A stretch of 64,000 bases of DNA from CAYUQT01 sp964446835 (lineage in GTDB: Bacteria > Planctomycetota > Phycisphaerae > UBA1845 > JAFGLZ01): positions 165,057-229,056 of the forward strand of contig CAYUQT010000005.1 in assembly GCA_964446835.1 (NCBI GenBank). The letters are read 5' to 3'. The notes under the pieces are model-generated. The model made no database searches and had not been told where the DNA came from. It saw only the letters and a program-made list of their open reading frames with translations. Each line of letters begins with the position of its first letter. Positions within the stretch are counted from its first letter, which is position 1. The translations under genes and the position numbers were made by a program. Positions 39,133-47,363 of the stretch are shown piece after piece.

Positions 39133-40044
39133 TCAACCCGATTTCCCCTCGCCGAGCACCCGGTGGATCAAACCCTCGCTCTGATCGAGAAGACTCCGAG
39201 CGGCGGCAGCGTCGAGCCCGCGGTGATGCATGACGATCGCCACCTTCGCACGCCCGTCGGCCCGAGTCAGCAGTTGCCGGGCGGCATCGCGCGTCAGGCC
39301 GGTCTCCATCATGATGATTCGTGTAGCCCGTTCCACCAGCTTCGTGTTGGTCCGCGTGTCCACATCCACCATCAGGTTTCCGTGGACCTTGCCCAATTGC
39401 ACCATGGCAATGGTGCTGATCATGTTCAGTACGAGCTTGGTGGCGGTCCCGGCCTTCAGACGCGTCGAGCCGGTAACCACTTCAGGGCCCGTCAGCACAC
39501 GGATCGACACGTCGCAGTCATCCGGCACGTGTTCGGCGGAGACGCACGCGAAGAAGATCGTGGCGGCCCCCCGCTCCTTGGCCCGCCGCAAGGCCGCATG
39601 CACGAATGGCGTCGTGCCACCCGTGGCAATGCCCATGACGACATCGTGGGCACCCACCTGACGCTCGTCCATGATCGCACAGGCGGTCTGAACGTCGTCC
39701 TCGGCCCCCTCGACCGGCCGGCGGATGGCCACCTCACCACCGGCAATGATGCCCTGTACCATCGACGGATCGGTCAGAAACGTCGGCGGACACTCGGCCG
39801 CATCCAGAACGCCGAGGCGACCGCTCGTCCCCGCCCCCAGATAGAACAAGCGTCCCCCACCGCGCAGCCGATCGGTCACCAGGGTAATGGCGCGGCAGAT
39901 GTCGGCCTTGCACCCTGCCACGGCCGCAGGAATGGAGGCGTCCTCGGCATTCATGACGTCGAACGCCTCGGCGATCGACATCTGATCGATATGCGCCGAC
40001 CTCGGATTCCGCTGTTCGGTGAGCAGGTGGCCTCGATCCATCAT
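39133..40044 (-). CDS. murQ: N-acetylmuramic acid 6-phosphate etherase
   Basis: MurQ cleaves the lactyl ether of MurNAc-6-P to give GlcNAc-6-P during peptidoglycan recycling. 303 residues, the normal size. The SIS-fold core shows LFYLGAGTSGRLGVLDAAECPP (sugar-phosphate binding), GIIAGGEVAIRRPVEGAEDD with the catalytic Glu, and KLVLNMISTIAMVQLGKV. ATG 40044 gives the standard start (LLTEQRNPRSAHID); the longer frame from 40104 adds a basic tail not seen in MurQ. It follows anmK by about 90 nt on the same strand, completing the two-step conversion of anhMurNAc. Confidence 0.94.
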   Translation of the reverse strand: MMDRGHLLTEQRNPRSAHIDQMSIAEAFDVMNAEDASIPAAVAGCKADICRAITLVTDRLRGGGRLFYLGAGTSGRLGVLDAAECPPTFLTDPSMVQGIIAGGEVAIRRPVEGAEDDVQTACAIMDERQVGAHDVVMGIATGGTTPFVHAALRRAKERGAATIFFACVSAEHVPDDCDVSIRVLTGPEVVTGSTRLKAGTATKLVLNMISTIAMVQLGKVHGNLMVDVDTRTNTKLVERATRIIMMETGLTRDAARQLLTRADGRAKVAIVMHHRGLDAAAARSLLDQSEGLIHRVLGEGKSG

Positions 40045-40134
40045 GGCAAGAATCTGGAGCCTCCGGCGTTGGCTTCGTGTCGGATCGGGCACCCCGATCC
40101 GCATGTCAGCGTCGCATCGCTTCGGGAAGTTGCA

Positions 40135-41319
40135 TTACACAACGGTCATCTGTCCCAATATAGCCGGGCGAGACGCTCCGGTCACCTGGGGCAGGTTGGA
40201 GGCCACACGATCCACACAGGCCGTCGCGAGTATGGCAAAGCTCACCGCCTCCTTCGCCTGGTAGGGAATCCCCAGAAGATCGATCGGCAGCCACGACACC
40301 TCCGGCAGCAGGCGTTTCAGCAGTGAGACCAGAAACCCGTTCTGACTGCCGCCACCACACAGGAACACTTCATCCAGTCGGGGACGCCCCCGGTATTTCG
40401 GCAGAAAGCGACGATAGGCCCCCACAATGGTTTGCGCAGTCAGCGCCGTGGCCGTGGCAATCAGATCATTGCCGTGATCCGCAAGCATCGTCGGCGTTGC
40501 GAACGTATCGACATATGCGGATCCGAACTGCTCTCTTCCGCAGCTCTTGGGCGGTCGCCTCTTAAAGAAAGGATGAACCATCGCTTGCTTCAGAAGTGCG
40601 GGGATGACCTTTCCGCAGAGGCCACGTCGGCCGCCGCGGTCGTATGCCGTTCGCCCGTGCGTCACACGGCGGACCAATTCGTCGATGATCATGTTGCCGG
40701 GCCCTGTGTCGAAGGCGATCACGTCCCGGGCCTTCCCGCTGGCCGGAAGGTACGTCAGATTGGCGATGCCTCCGATGTTCTGGATGATCCTGGAACGACG
40801 GGAATCGCGCAAGAGCACATAGTCGGTCCAGGGCACCAGCGGCGCCCCCTGTCCGCCCAAGGCGACATCGGCCTGCCGAAAATCGCTCATCACCGGCAGC
40901 CGCGTTTGGGCAGCAATGATCGCCGGATTGCCGATCTGAAGCGTCGAGCCGACCGGGCGACGACCGCGCCCTCCCCGCGAAGGAGGCAAATGACAAATCG
41001 TCTGACCATGGCTGCCGATGAAATCCACATCCGTGCGCCGCCAGGCCATCTCCTTGAGGAGCCCCAGACACGCGGCGGCGAATTCCTGACCGACGCGAGC
41101 GTTCAGGTCGCACAACTCCTGCGTGGTCGTCTGGGCCGGCGCCATGACGGACAACAACCTCGATCGGAGGTCCTTGGGATACGCACGCTGATAGTGGCCG
41201 ATGAATCGCACCTTCATCGACGTACCCCGTCCGCCAATCTCCACAAGGGCCGCGTCGACACCATCACAACTGGTGCCGCTCATGAGCCCGACAACGTACC
41301 GGACCATTCTTCGAGACAT
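40135..41319 (-). CDS. anmK: Anhydro-N-acetylmuramic acid kinase
   Basis: AnmK opens and phosphorylates 1,6-anhydro-MurNAc to MurNAc-6-P, the substrate of MurQ. 394 residues, typical length. ASKHA-fold motifs are present: GLMSGTSCDGVDAALVEI (about 11-28), IGSHGQT, NIGGIANLTYLP, FDTGPGNMIIDEL and CGGGSQNGFLV. ATG codons at 41319 and 41307 are both possible starts. As the first gene of the anmK-murQ-GT4-MBOAT run it probably sets transcription for all four. Anhydro-sugars arise from lytic transglycosylases, so the cell must turn over peptidoglycan. Confidence 0.94.
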   Translation of the reverse strand: MSRRMVRYVVGLMSGTSCDGVDAALVEIGGRGTSMKVRFIGHYQRAYPKDLRSRLLSVMAPAQTTTQELCDLNARVGQEFAAACLGLLKEMAWRRTDVDFIGSHGQTICHLPPSRGGRGRRPVGSTLQIGNPAIIAAQTRLPVMSDFRQADVALGGQGAPLVPWTDYVLLRDSRRSRIIQNIGGIANLTYLPASGKARDVIAFDTGPGNMIIDELVRRVTHGRTAYDRGGRRGLCGKVIPALLKQAMVHPFFKRRPPKSCGREQFGSAYVDTFATPTMLADHGNDLIATATALTAQTIVGAYRRFLPKYRGRPRLDEVFLCGGGSQNGFLVSLLKRLLPEVSWLPIDLLGIPYQAKEAVSFAILATACVDRVASNLPQVTGASRPAILGQMTVV

Positions 41320-41381
41320 CCCGGTGTCACTCCTTCCGGCCGCACCGGCGTGCCATTCCGTGCGTTCGCTCGCCAGCGCGT

Positions 41382-41410
41382 TTGTCCCAACGGCAACGGG
41401 CGATTATCAT
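41382..41410 (+). promoter_or_regulatory. Candidate promoter for the URO-D-like gene
   Basis: TTGTCC (41382-41387) and TATCAT (41405-41410) with a 17-bp spacer, 38 bp before the start codon. Confidence 0.4.
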
Positions 41411-41448
41411 CCCAGTTTCGTCGTTGGACGCCAAGCGGAGTGATATCG

Positions 41449-42426
41449 ATGACTTATCTGACGCCTTGTGAACAGTTCATCATGGCCCTGGAGGGCAAGC
41501 AGCCGCCCGGTCGGGTGCCCCATTTCGAACTGGTCTTCTATCTGACCATGGAGGCCTTCGGAAAGGTCCACCCCTCGCACCGTATCTTCCACCAGTGGGG
41601 GCAGATGTCCAAGGCCGAATGCCGCGCCCAGATCGAAGACGCCGCCGGCGTCTACCTGATGACCGCCGAACGGTACGATCACTCCGCCATCTTTCTGCAC
41701 GGCGTGGGCGCCGGAACCGGTCCCCAGGAAGAGGAACAGCTCATCAACACCGTCCACCACCTGGGCAAAGGCAAATACTTCCTGATGATTCACGGCGACG
41801 CCACCTACAGCATCCCCAACGGCACCGAGATGATGGAATGGTGCGGACGGATCGCCGACGATCCGCAGGGCCTCAAGGACGAAGCCGACCGGAAGGTTGA
41901 CCAGGCCATCCGACGCGCCGAACACCTTCGAAAGAACACCGCCCTGCATGGCTTTGCCATGTGTGACGACTACTGCCTGAACGACGGCCCGTTCCTCTCA
42001 CCGCCGATGTTCGCCGAATTCGTCGCGCCGTATCTGGCGAAGCTGATCGCGGCCTATCGCGAGATGGGCTTCTACACCATCAAGCACACCGACGGCAACA
42101 TCATGCCCATCCTCGACCAACTGGTGGCCGCACGACCCCACGCCCTGCACTCCCTCGATCCGCAGGGAGGCATCGACATCGCGGAGATCAAGCGACGCCA
42201 CGGCAAGCAGATCTGCCTGATCGGCAACGTCAACTGTGGCCTGCTCGACACGGGCACCGACGATCAGGTGATTGAATCCGCCCGCTACTGCCTGCGCCAT
42301 GGCATGCCCGGCGGCGGATATATCTTCAGCACCAGTAACTGTATCTACACCGGCATGGACCTGAACCGCTACCACCTGATCCTCGATGTGTGGCGGCAGG
42401 AGGGAACATACGACCGGCGCCTGTAG
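41449..42426 (+). CDS. Uroporphyrinogen decarboxylase-like methyltransferase
   Basis: A 325-residue TIM-barrel protein of the URO-D superfamily, which includes HemE and corrinoid-dependent methyltransferases such as MtaA/MtbA. Recognisable segments are CDDYCLNDGPFLSPPMF, IKHTDGNIMPILD, LHSLDPQGGIDIAEIKRR and LIGNVNCGLLDTGT. The His of KHTDGN and Cys of NVNCG could bind zinc as in the methyltransferase branch. The HemE-type N-terminal arginine motif is not evident, so haem synthesis is unlikely. ATG 41449 has GGAG 8 nt upstream; the 339-codon upstream open frame overlaps anmK and is a shadow. No corrinoid protein gene is adjacent. Confidence 0.72.
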   Translation: MTYLTPCEQFIMALEGKQPPGRVPHFELVFYLTMEAFGKVHPSHRIFHQWGQMSKAECRAQIEDAAGVYLMTAERYDHSAIFLHGVGAGTGPQEEEQLINTVHHLGKGKYFLMIHGDATYSIPNGTEMMEWCGRIADDPQGLKDEADRKVDQAIRRAEHLRKNTALHGFAMCDDYCLNDGPFLSPPMFAEFVAPYLAKLIAAYREMGFYTIKHTDGNIMPILDQLVAARPHALHSLDPQGGIDIAEIKRRHGKQICLIGNVNCGLLDTGTDDQVIESARYCLRHGMPGGGYIFSTSNCIYTGMDLNRYHLILDVWRQEGTYDRRL

Positions 42427-42542
42427 ACGCGGGTCGACAAGAACCCCGGCGCCCACCCGTAACCGCACCGTAAGACGGATCGCCCAAGAGGCATTTGATT
42501 CGTGAATCGGGCGGCATATCCTTTCGTGTCGGAGGTGGAAAG

Positions 42543-42932
42543 ATGAGTGGGCAATTCCTACGGACACGTCCGGAAAAAACGGACGCCAATCAGGCCCCCA
42601 GGGGCACATCGCGGTTTACGCCTCATGAGAGACACCGCATCTTCAAACAGATGGTGGCCGACGAGCTCAAATCCGGCCCCCTACCCTATCGGCGCAGGCG
42701 TAAGCTTATTCGCTATGCCGGACAGATCGACATCCTACCGTTCGACGCCTGTCTGCTGATCGCCGAGGCGCAGAAAGAGGCGGGGCAGCTCGACCCAGTC
42801 CAGTTCGAGCCGGTCGACGAAATCGGAGCGATAGTCAATCCCGAGCGATGGCCGCTCTGGTTCAAGCTGGCAATCGCCATGATCATCGTGACCTTGTTCG
42901 ATCTGACGTTGCTGCGCTTCCTTGGGAAGTGA
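42543..42932 (+). CDS. Hypothetical protein with C-terminal membrane anchor
   Basis: A 129-residue protein I do not recognise. The N-terminal 100 residues are charged (FTPHERHRIFKQMVADELK, YRRRRKLIRYAG). A single hydrophobic helix (about 106-126, ending FLGK) anchors the C-terminus, so the bulk should face the cytoplasm. ATG 42543 has GGAGG 7 nt upstream and is clearly better than the longer frame from 42495. Confidence 0.7.
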   Translation: MSGQFLRTRPEKTDANQAPRGTSRFTPHERHRIFKQMVADELKSGPLPYRRRRKLIRYAGQIDILPFDACLLIAEAQKEAGQLDPVQFEPVDEIGAIVNPERWPLWFKLAIAMIIVTLFDLTLLRFLGK

Positions 42933-43030
42933 CCCCGCAGTCGTGTCTGATCGTTCCACTGGGATCCGATCTGAAATAGAGGTGCGATCAGAATCCTCTT
43001 GGAGGCACTCTCGGTCGCGTTCTATGTGAA

Positions 43031-43059
43031 TTGACCCAAGTGCAACCGATTTCTATAAT
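43031..43059 (+). promoter_or_regulatory. Near-consensus promoter for the FHA-histidine kinase gene
   Basis: TTGACC (43031-43036) and perfect TATAAT (43054-43059) with a 17-bp spacer. It is the best sigma-70 match seen in the window and predicts a leader of about 125 nt. Confidence 0.75.
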
Positions 43060-43191
43060 CTGAGTACCAAGGGAAGGAAGCCTAGCTCCGCTGGATTCAC
43101 GTCTGCGATACCAGATGCAAAGCTAGTGTCCACTAGTCGAGGCGAGTGGTGTCGCCTTGGCTTCCTGGGTCGATACAACAAGGATGTGCAA

Positions 43192-44862
43192 GTGGCCAAG
43201 TTGACAGTACTTCAGGGTCCGGACAAGGGCCGCGTGTTCCGAACGGGTCCCGGTCCATGTCCGATCGGTCGCACCAGCGCCGTCATCCCGCTAACGGATA
43301 ATACGGTCAGCCGGCAACACGCCGAACTCCAGCCGGACAATGGCCGATGGTTGCTGGTCGATAACGGCAGCGTCAACGGAACATACCTGAACGGGCAGCG
43401 GGTGACGCAGCCCATGCCGCTGAAGAACGGCGATCAGATCCGACTGGGCAGCACCCTGCTGGTGTACGGTGGCGACGACCGACCGACGGAAGAGACAAGC
43501 CTGTTCCCCTCGCGTGACATGGTCGACCTGGACCTGGCCGGTCGGCAGATCGACTCGTCGATCATCAGTCGCGCCCCCAGCAGCGAAGACAGCGTGATCA
43601 TCGCCGACCAGCAGACCGCCGGTGCGGTTCGCTCGTGGCGTGCGATGCAGGGGCTGATCCAGGCCATCGGATCGATCACCACGCCTCAGCAATTGCTGGA
43701 ACGTGTGGTAGACACGGTCTTCGAGGAAATACGCGTCGAGCACGGATTCATCCTGATGCGCGACGAGGAATCGTCCGAGTTCATCCCGCACGTCGTCCGC
43801 AGTCGCGCTCGCGACGGCAAAACCCAGCAGACCCAACTCACGACGAGTCGAACCATCATCGACCACGTGGTGACCCACAAAGAGGGCGTGCTGTGCACGA
43901 ACGCCCAGTCCGACTCGCGGTTTGTCCGCTCCAAGGACGGCAGTATCTACCAGTATGGGCTTCGGTCGGTGATCTGTGTGCCCATCATCGCTCGCGAAGA
44001 GGTGCTCGGCGTCATCCACATCGACTCGTCGATCGCCGCCCAGCAGTACACCGAAGAACAACTGCACCTGATGATCGCCATCGGCGTGCAGACGGGCATG
44101 GCGCTGGAGAACCTCAAGCTGTTGTCCGCCCGGGTTCAGACGGAACGTCTGGCCGCCACCGGAGAGACGGTCGCCCACCTGTCGCACTACATCAAGAACA
44201 TCCTTCAGGGCATGCGGTCCGGGGCCGACATGATCGATCTGGGGCTGGATCGTCACAACCTGAACACGGTCGCCACGGGCTGGCCCATCGTGCGGCGCAA
44301 CCTCGAGAAGATCTACAACCTGACCAAGAACATGCTGGCCTTCAGCAAAGACAGGCAACCCGCCCGGCAATATGTGCAGATCGGCAGCATCCTGGCGGAG
44401 GTCATCGAACTGGCGCAGCGCTACGCCGACGACCGCGGGGTGATGCTCCTGTCCGAAGCCGACGAGGATGTCCCCCCCGTCCCGGTCGATCCGGACGGCG
44501 TGCATCAGGTCGCTCTGAACCTCATCAACAATGCGGTCGAGGCCGTCCAACAGCACAAGGGAGTGGTCAACGTCCGCATCTCGTTCGACGAGAAGGCTCA
44601 GGAAGCGATCCTGACCGTGGCCGACAACGGACCCGGCATCGAAAGCCAGGACCTTCGGCACATCTTCGAACCGTTCCACTCGACCAAGGGGCAGGGTGGC
44701 ACCGGCCTGGGTCTGGCCGTCGCCCGAAAGATTGTCCACGAACACCACGGGCGGATCGACGTGAGCAGCATGCCTGGCGAGGGAACGATCTTCCGCGTCC
44801 GGCTGCCGATCGCAGAAGGCACCCCCGCCGAGAGCGAGGAGACGACCGGGCCACAACGATAG
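43192..44862 (+). CDS. FHA-GAF sensor histidine kinase
   Basis: A 556-residue soluble sensor kinase without transmembrane helices. Domains in order: an FHA phosphothreonine-binding domain (about 1-95; GRTSAVIPLTDNTVSRQHAE and NGSVNGTYLNG), a GAF domain (about 170-310; EEIRVEHGFILM, SVICVPI, VLGVIHIDS), then a HisKA-type dimerisation helix with His in AHLSHYIKNIL. The HATPase has NLINNAVEAV (N box), DNGPGI (G1) and GGTGLGLAVARKIV (G2). GTG 43192 has AAGGA 7 nt upstream and starts the FHA domain exactly, so the longer frame from 43126 is rejected. No response regulator is adjacent. FHA input suggests control by Ser/Thr kinases. Confidence 0.88.
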   Translation: MAKLTVLQGPDKGRVFRTGPGPCPIGRTSAVIPLTDNTVSRQHAELQPDNGRWLLVDNGSVNGTYLNGQRVTQPMPLKNGDQIRLGSTLLVYGGDDRPTEETSLFPSRDMVDLDLAGRQIDSSIISRAPSSEDSVIIADQQTAGAVRSWRAMQGLIQAIGSITTPQQLLERVVDTVFEEIRVEHGFILMRDEESSEFIPHVVRSRARDGKTQQTQLTTSRTIIDHVVTHKEGVLCTNAQSDSRFVRSKDGSIYQYGLRSVICVPIIAREEVLGVIHIDSSIAAQQYTEEQLHLMIAIGVQTGMALENLKLLSARVQTERLAATGETVAHLSHYIKNILQGMRSGADMIDLGLDRHNLNTVATGWPIVRRNLEKIYNLTKNMLAFSKDRQPARQYVQIGSILAEVIELAQRYADDRGVMLLSEADEDVPPVPVDPDGVHQVALNLINNAVEAVQQHKGVVNVRISFDEKAQEAILTVADNGPGIESQDLRHIFEPFHSTKGQGGTGLGLAVARKIVHEHHGRIDVSSMPGEGTIFRVRLPIAEGTPAESEETTGPQR

Positions 44863-45054
44863 CCCCGAACCGACGGCGCGTCTTTGCTGTGGCTCCCCGA
44901 TACCCTGGCGAACCCGTCGAGTCACCACGTCACGGACGTTTTCAGCCCCGTCCCGCCCGTTCGATCCCTCTGACTTGACAAATCACCCGGTGCCCGACAC
45001 CGTGTGACCTCGCTACAGACAACCTCGTACACACACTGAAGGAGGAACTGAACA

Positions 45055-47313
45055 ATGTACGCACGACACTGGTTCACCCTCACGGGCATGGTCGTCTTCT
45101 CGCAACTGGTTCTGACGGCCGGAGCGGCCGCCGAGACGACGCCTCCGCCTGCACCCCGAGTGGATTTCTCCTACGCCTTCGCCGTGCCGCACCGCGTAAC
45201 CGTCGGCCGCCCGGACCGAAGCGAACGCACGATCGTCGATGCCGAACCCGGCAGCCTCAAGCTGCTGTGGACCTATGAGAATCTCACGCGCGACCCGCTG
45301 GCCGCATACATGCCGCGAACGGCCCAGTGGCCGGTACGGGTCCAGCCCCTCGTCAGCTCGTCTCCGAACGGCACCGATCGCAAGCCGCTGCCACAGAGCA
45401 CGTGGACCCGACTGGAAGGGTTCCTGCCCGCCCTGGACAACACGTACCGTGGCCCGTCGGGGTCCGTCCGTCTGGAGGTCGTCGGGGGCATGACCGCCAC
45501 GCTGGTTCGCATCACACTGTCCAACAGTGGAACGACCCCCCTGCGATACGACCTGGTCTGCGACTGCCAGCGAGGGTTCTATGGATACAACCCGGCCCAT
45601 ATCGACGCGGCTCGCGATCGCGACTGTCTTCTGGCCGGCTGGGGCGACCGGGCCGACCGGGTGGTCATCTGCGGTGTGGGTGCCGATGAATACCCGGTAG
45701 ATACCGCCCTCAACAACGCTGCCAGCGTCAGGATGACGATGTCCTGGAAGGTTCAGCCGGGCCAGACGCGCACGAGCTGGCTCATCCGCCCCTACGCCAG
45801 TTATGCCGCCGACCTTCCTGCCCTGCGAACCCGCGACTGGGCCCAGGAGTTGGATCAGGGCATCGGCGAATGGCGGACCCTGCTCGGTAGAGCGACTCGA
45901 ATCGCCATCCCCGATGCCGGCGTCCAGAAGGCCTACTACGCCTGCCTGAGCGATCTGTTCATCATGCGAGAGCCCGTGGCCGACGGTTACGTCGCCGCCG
46001 TTCCAGGCACCGACTGCTACCGTGCGACCAACCCCGGCGAAGCGGCTATCGTCAGCGTCGCCCTCGACCAGGCCGGCCTTCACCGCGAAGCAGTCAACGG
46101 CTACCAGATGTGTATCGACCAGCAAGGTCCCAACGGCGACTGGGCCGATCCCCAGGGCTGGTGCCACCTGATGTGGTGTATCAGCGGCTTCAAGTGCTGG
46201 GCGATCATGGAACACTACCGCATGACCCGCGATCGGGACTACCTCCAGAAGAACTACCCGCGAATGCTCGCCAGCTCCGGCTTCCAGGAATCGATGCGGG
46301 CACGAACCCGCACACTCGTTGACGGCAAGAAACCGCTGACCTACGGACTGATGCCGCCCGGGATGGGCGACTGCGGCCTGAAGAATGACGACAGCCTCTA
46401 CGGCGTTTTCCTCCCCCACAATATCTGGGCGGTATATGCCGATCGCTGTTCGGTAGAGGCGGCGGAAATCCTCGACAGGCAGAGCGATCTGCCCGAACTC
46501 CGGAAGATCGCCCAGACCGCCACCACAGACCTCCTGGACGCCCTGAACCGCGGCGCCATCTCCGAAAAGGGCTATCGATGGATCCCCGGCGTGCCGGGCA
46601 AGACCTGCGGCAGCCGCTGGGGAGTCCTCAATGCCCTGTTCCCCTGCCGGCTGCTCCCGGCCGATCACGAACTCATTAGCGGTACGATGCGCCACATCGG
46701 ATCGCGGATGAGCCCCGGCGGGCTTCACGTCAACACCGGCTGGCTGACCAACGGCATGTGGGTCGCGATCTCCCTTGACAACCTGGCCGAGTGCCACCTG
46801 GTCCGGCACGAGGCCGACACGGCCGTCGCCCTCCTGTACGCCACGTTGAACCACGGCACGCCCCTGTACACGTGGTGTGAAGAACGCGGCCAGCCACCCC
46901 ATTCGCCCCAGATCACCGGCGATCGGCAGCACCTCTGGACACCGGTGGCCGTCGTGCGGGCGATCCGGGACTACCTCATCATGGAACAACAGGACGGACT
47001 TCACCTGGCCTTAGCCACTGCCCTCCAATGGCTTAGCACCGGCCAGCCGGTTGGCGTCACGGACGCCCCCACCCACTACGGACGGGTCTCCTACTCGATC
47101 CGGTTCTCCCCCGACCAGAAGCGCATCAACGGCGAGGTGGTTTTCCCGGACAAGGCGTCGATTCCCAAGGCAACCCTTCACGTCCGTCTGCCCGGCGGAC
47201 TCAAACTGACCTCGGTGCAACCAGCCAGTGGAGCCGCCATCGTCGCCGGCGGCCGTGCGTTGGAGTGGAAGTCTCCTCAGGGACGTTGCGTCATCGAGGC
47301 CGATGTGAAGTAG
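45055..47313 (+). CDS. Secreted (alpha/alpha)6-barrel glycosidase
   Basis: A 752-residue exported protein with a signal peptide (about 1-26). A beta-sandwich domain (about 30-265) precedes a helical barrel (about 280-640) with six-hairpin glycosidase features: WADPQGWCHLMWCISGFKCW, DCGLKNDDSLYGVFLPHN, GSRWGVLNALFP and LHVNTGWLTNGMW. A short beta domain ends the protein. The layout resembles GH63/GH78/GH95-type inverting hydrolases, with likely acidic residues in WADPQG and MGDCGLKNDD. Exact family is uncertain. It starts the saccharolytic island and is followed by a GH30 gene on the same strand. Confidence 0.72.
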   Translation: MYARHWFTLTGMVVFSQLVLTAGAAAETTPPPAPRVDFSYAFAVPHRVTVGRPDRSERTIVDAEPGSLKLLWTYENLTRDPLAAYMPRTAQWPVRVQPLVSSSPNGTDRKPLPQSTWTRLEGFLPALDNTYRGPSGSVRLEVVGGMTATLVRITLSNSGTTPLRYDLVCDCQRGFYGYNPAHIDAARDRDCLLAGWGDRADRVVICGVGADEYPVDTALNNAASVRMTMSWKVQPGQTRTSWLIRPYASYAADLPALRTRDWAQELDQGIGEWRTLLGRATRIAIPDAGVQKAYYACLSDLFIMREPVADGYVAAVPGTDCYRATNPGEAAIVSVALDQAGLHREAVNGYQMCIDQQGPNGDWADPQGWCHLMWCISGFKCWAIMEHYRMTRDRDYLQKNYPRMLASSGFQESMRARTRTLVDGKKPLTYGLMPPGMGDCGLKNDDSLYGVFLPHNIWAVYADRCSVEAAEILDRQSDLPELRKIAQTATTDLLDALNRGAISEKGYRWIPGVPGKTCGSRWGVLNALFPCRLLPADHELISGTMRHIGSRMSPGGLHVNTGWLTNGMWVAISLDNLAECHLVRHEADTAVALLYATLNHGTPLYTWCEERGQPPHSPQITGDRQHLWTPVAVVRAIRDYLIMEQQDGLHLALATALQWLSTGQPVGVTDAPTHYGRVSYSIRFSPDQKRINGEVVFPDKASIPKATLHVRLPGGLKLTSVQPASGAAIVAGGRALEWKSPQGRCVIEADVK

Positions 47314-47363
47314 GCCGGTGGCGGATGTCCCACGAACACCTGTCAGGCGGTAGGATGCCGTTT

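Noticed and set aside
40432..41448. In-frame upstream extension of the URO-D-like gene
   Set aside because: It overlaps anmK in antisense, while ATG 41449 has a good ribosome site and begins the conserved fold.
44970..45010. TTGACA near 44977 as a promoter for the island
   Set aside because: No acceptable -10 box is found 15-19 bp downstream.
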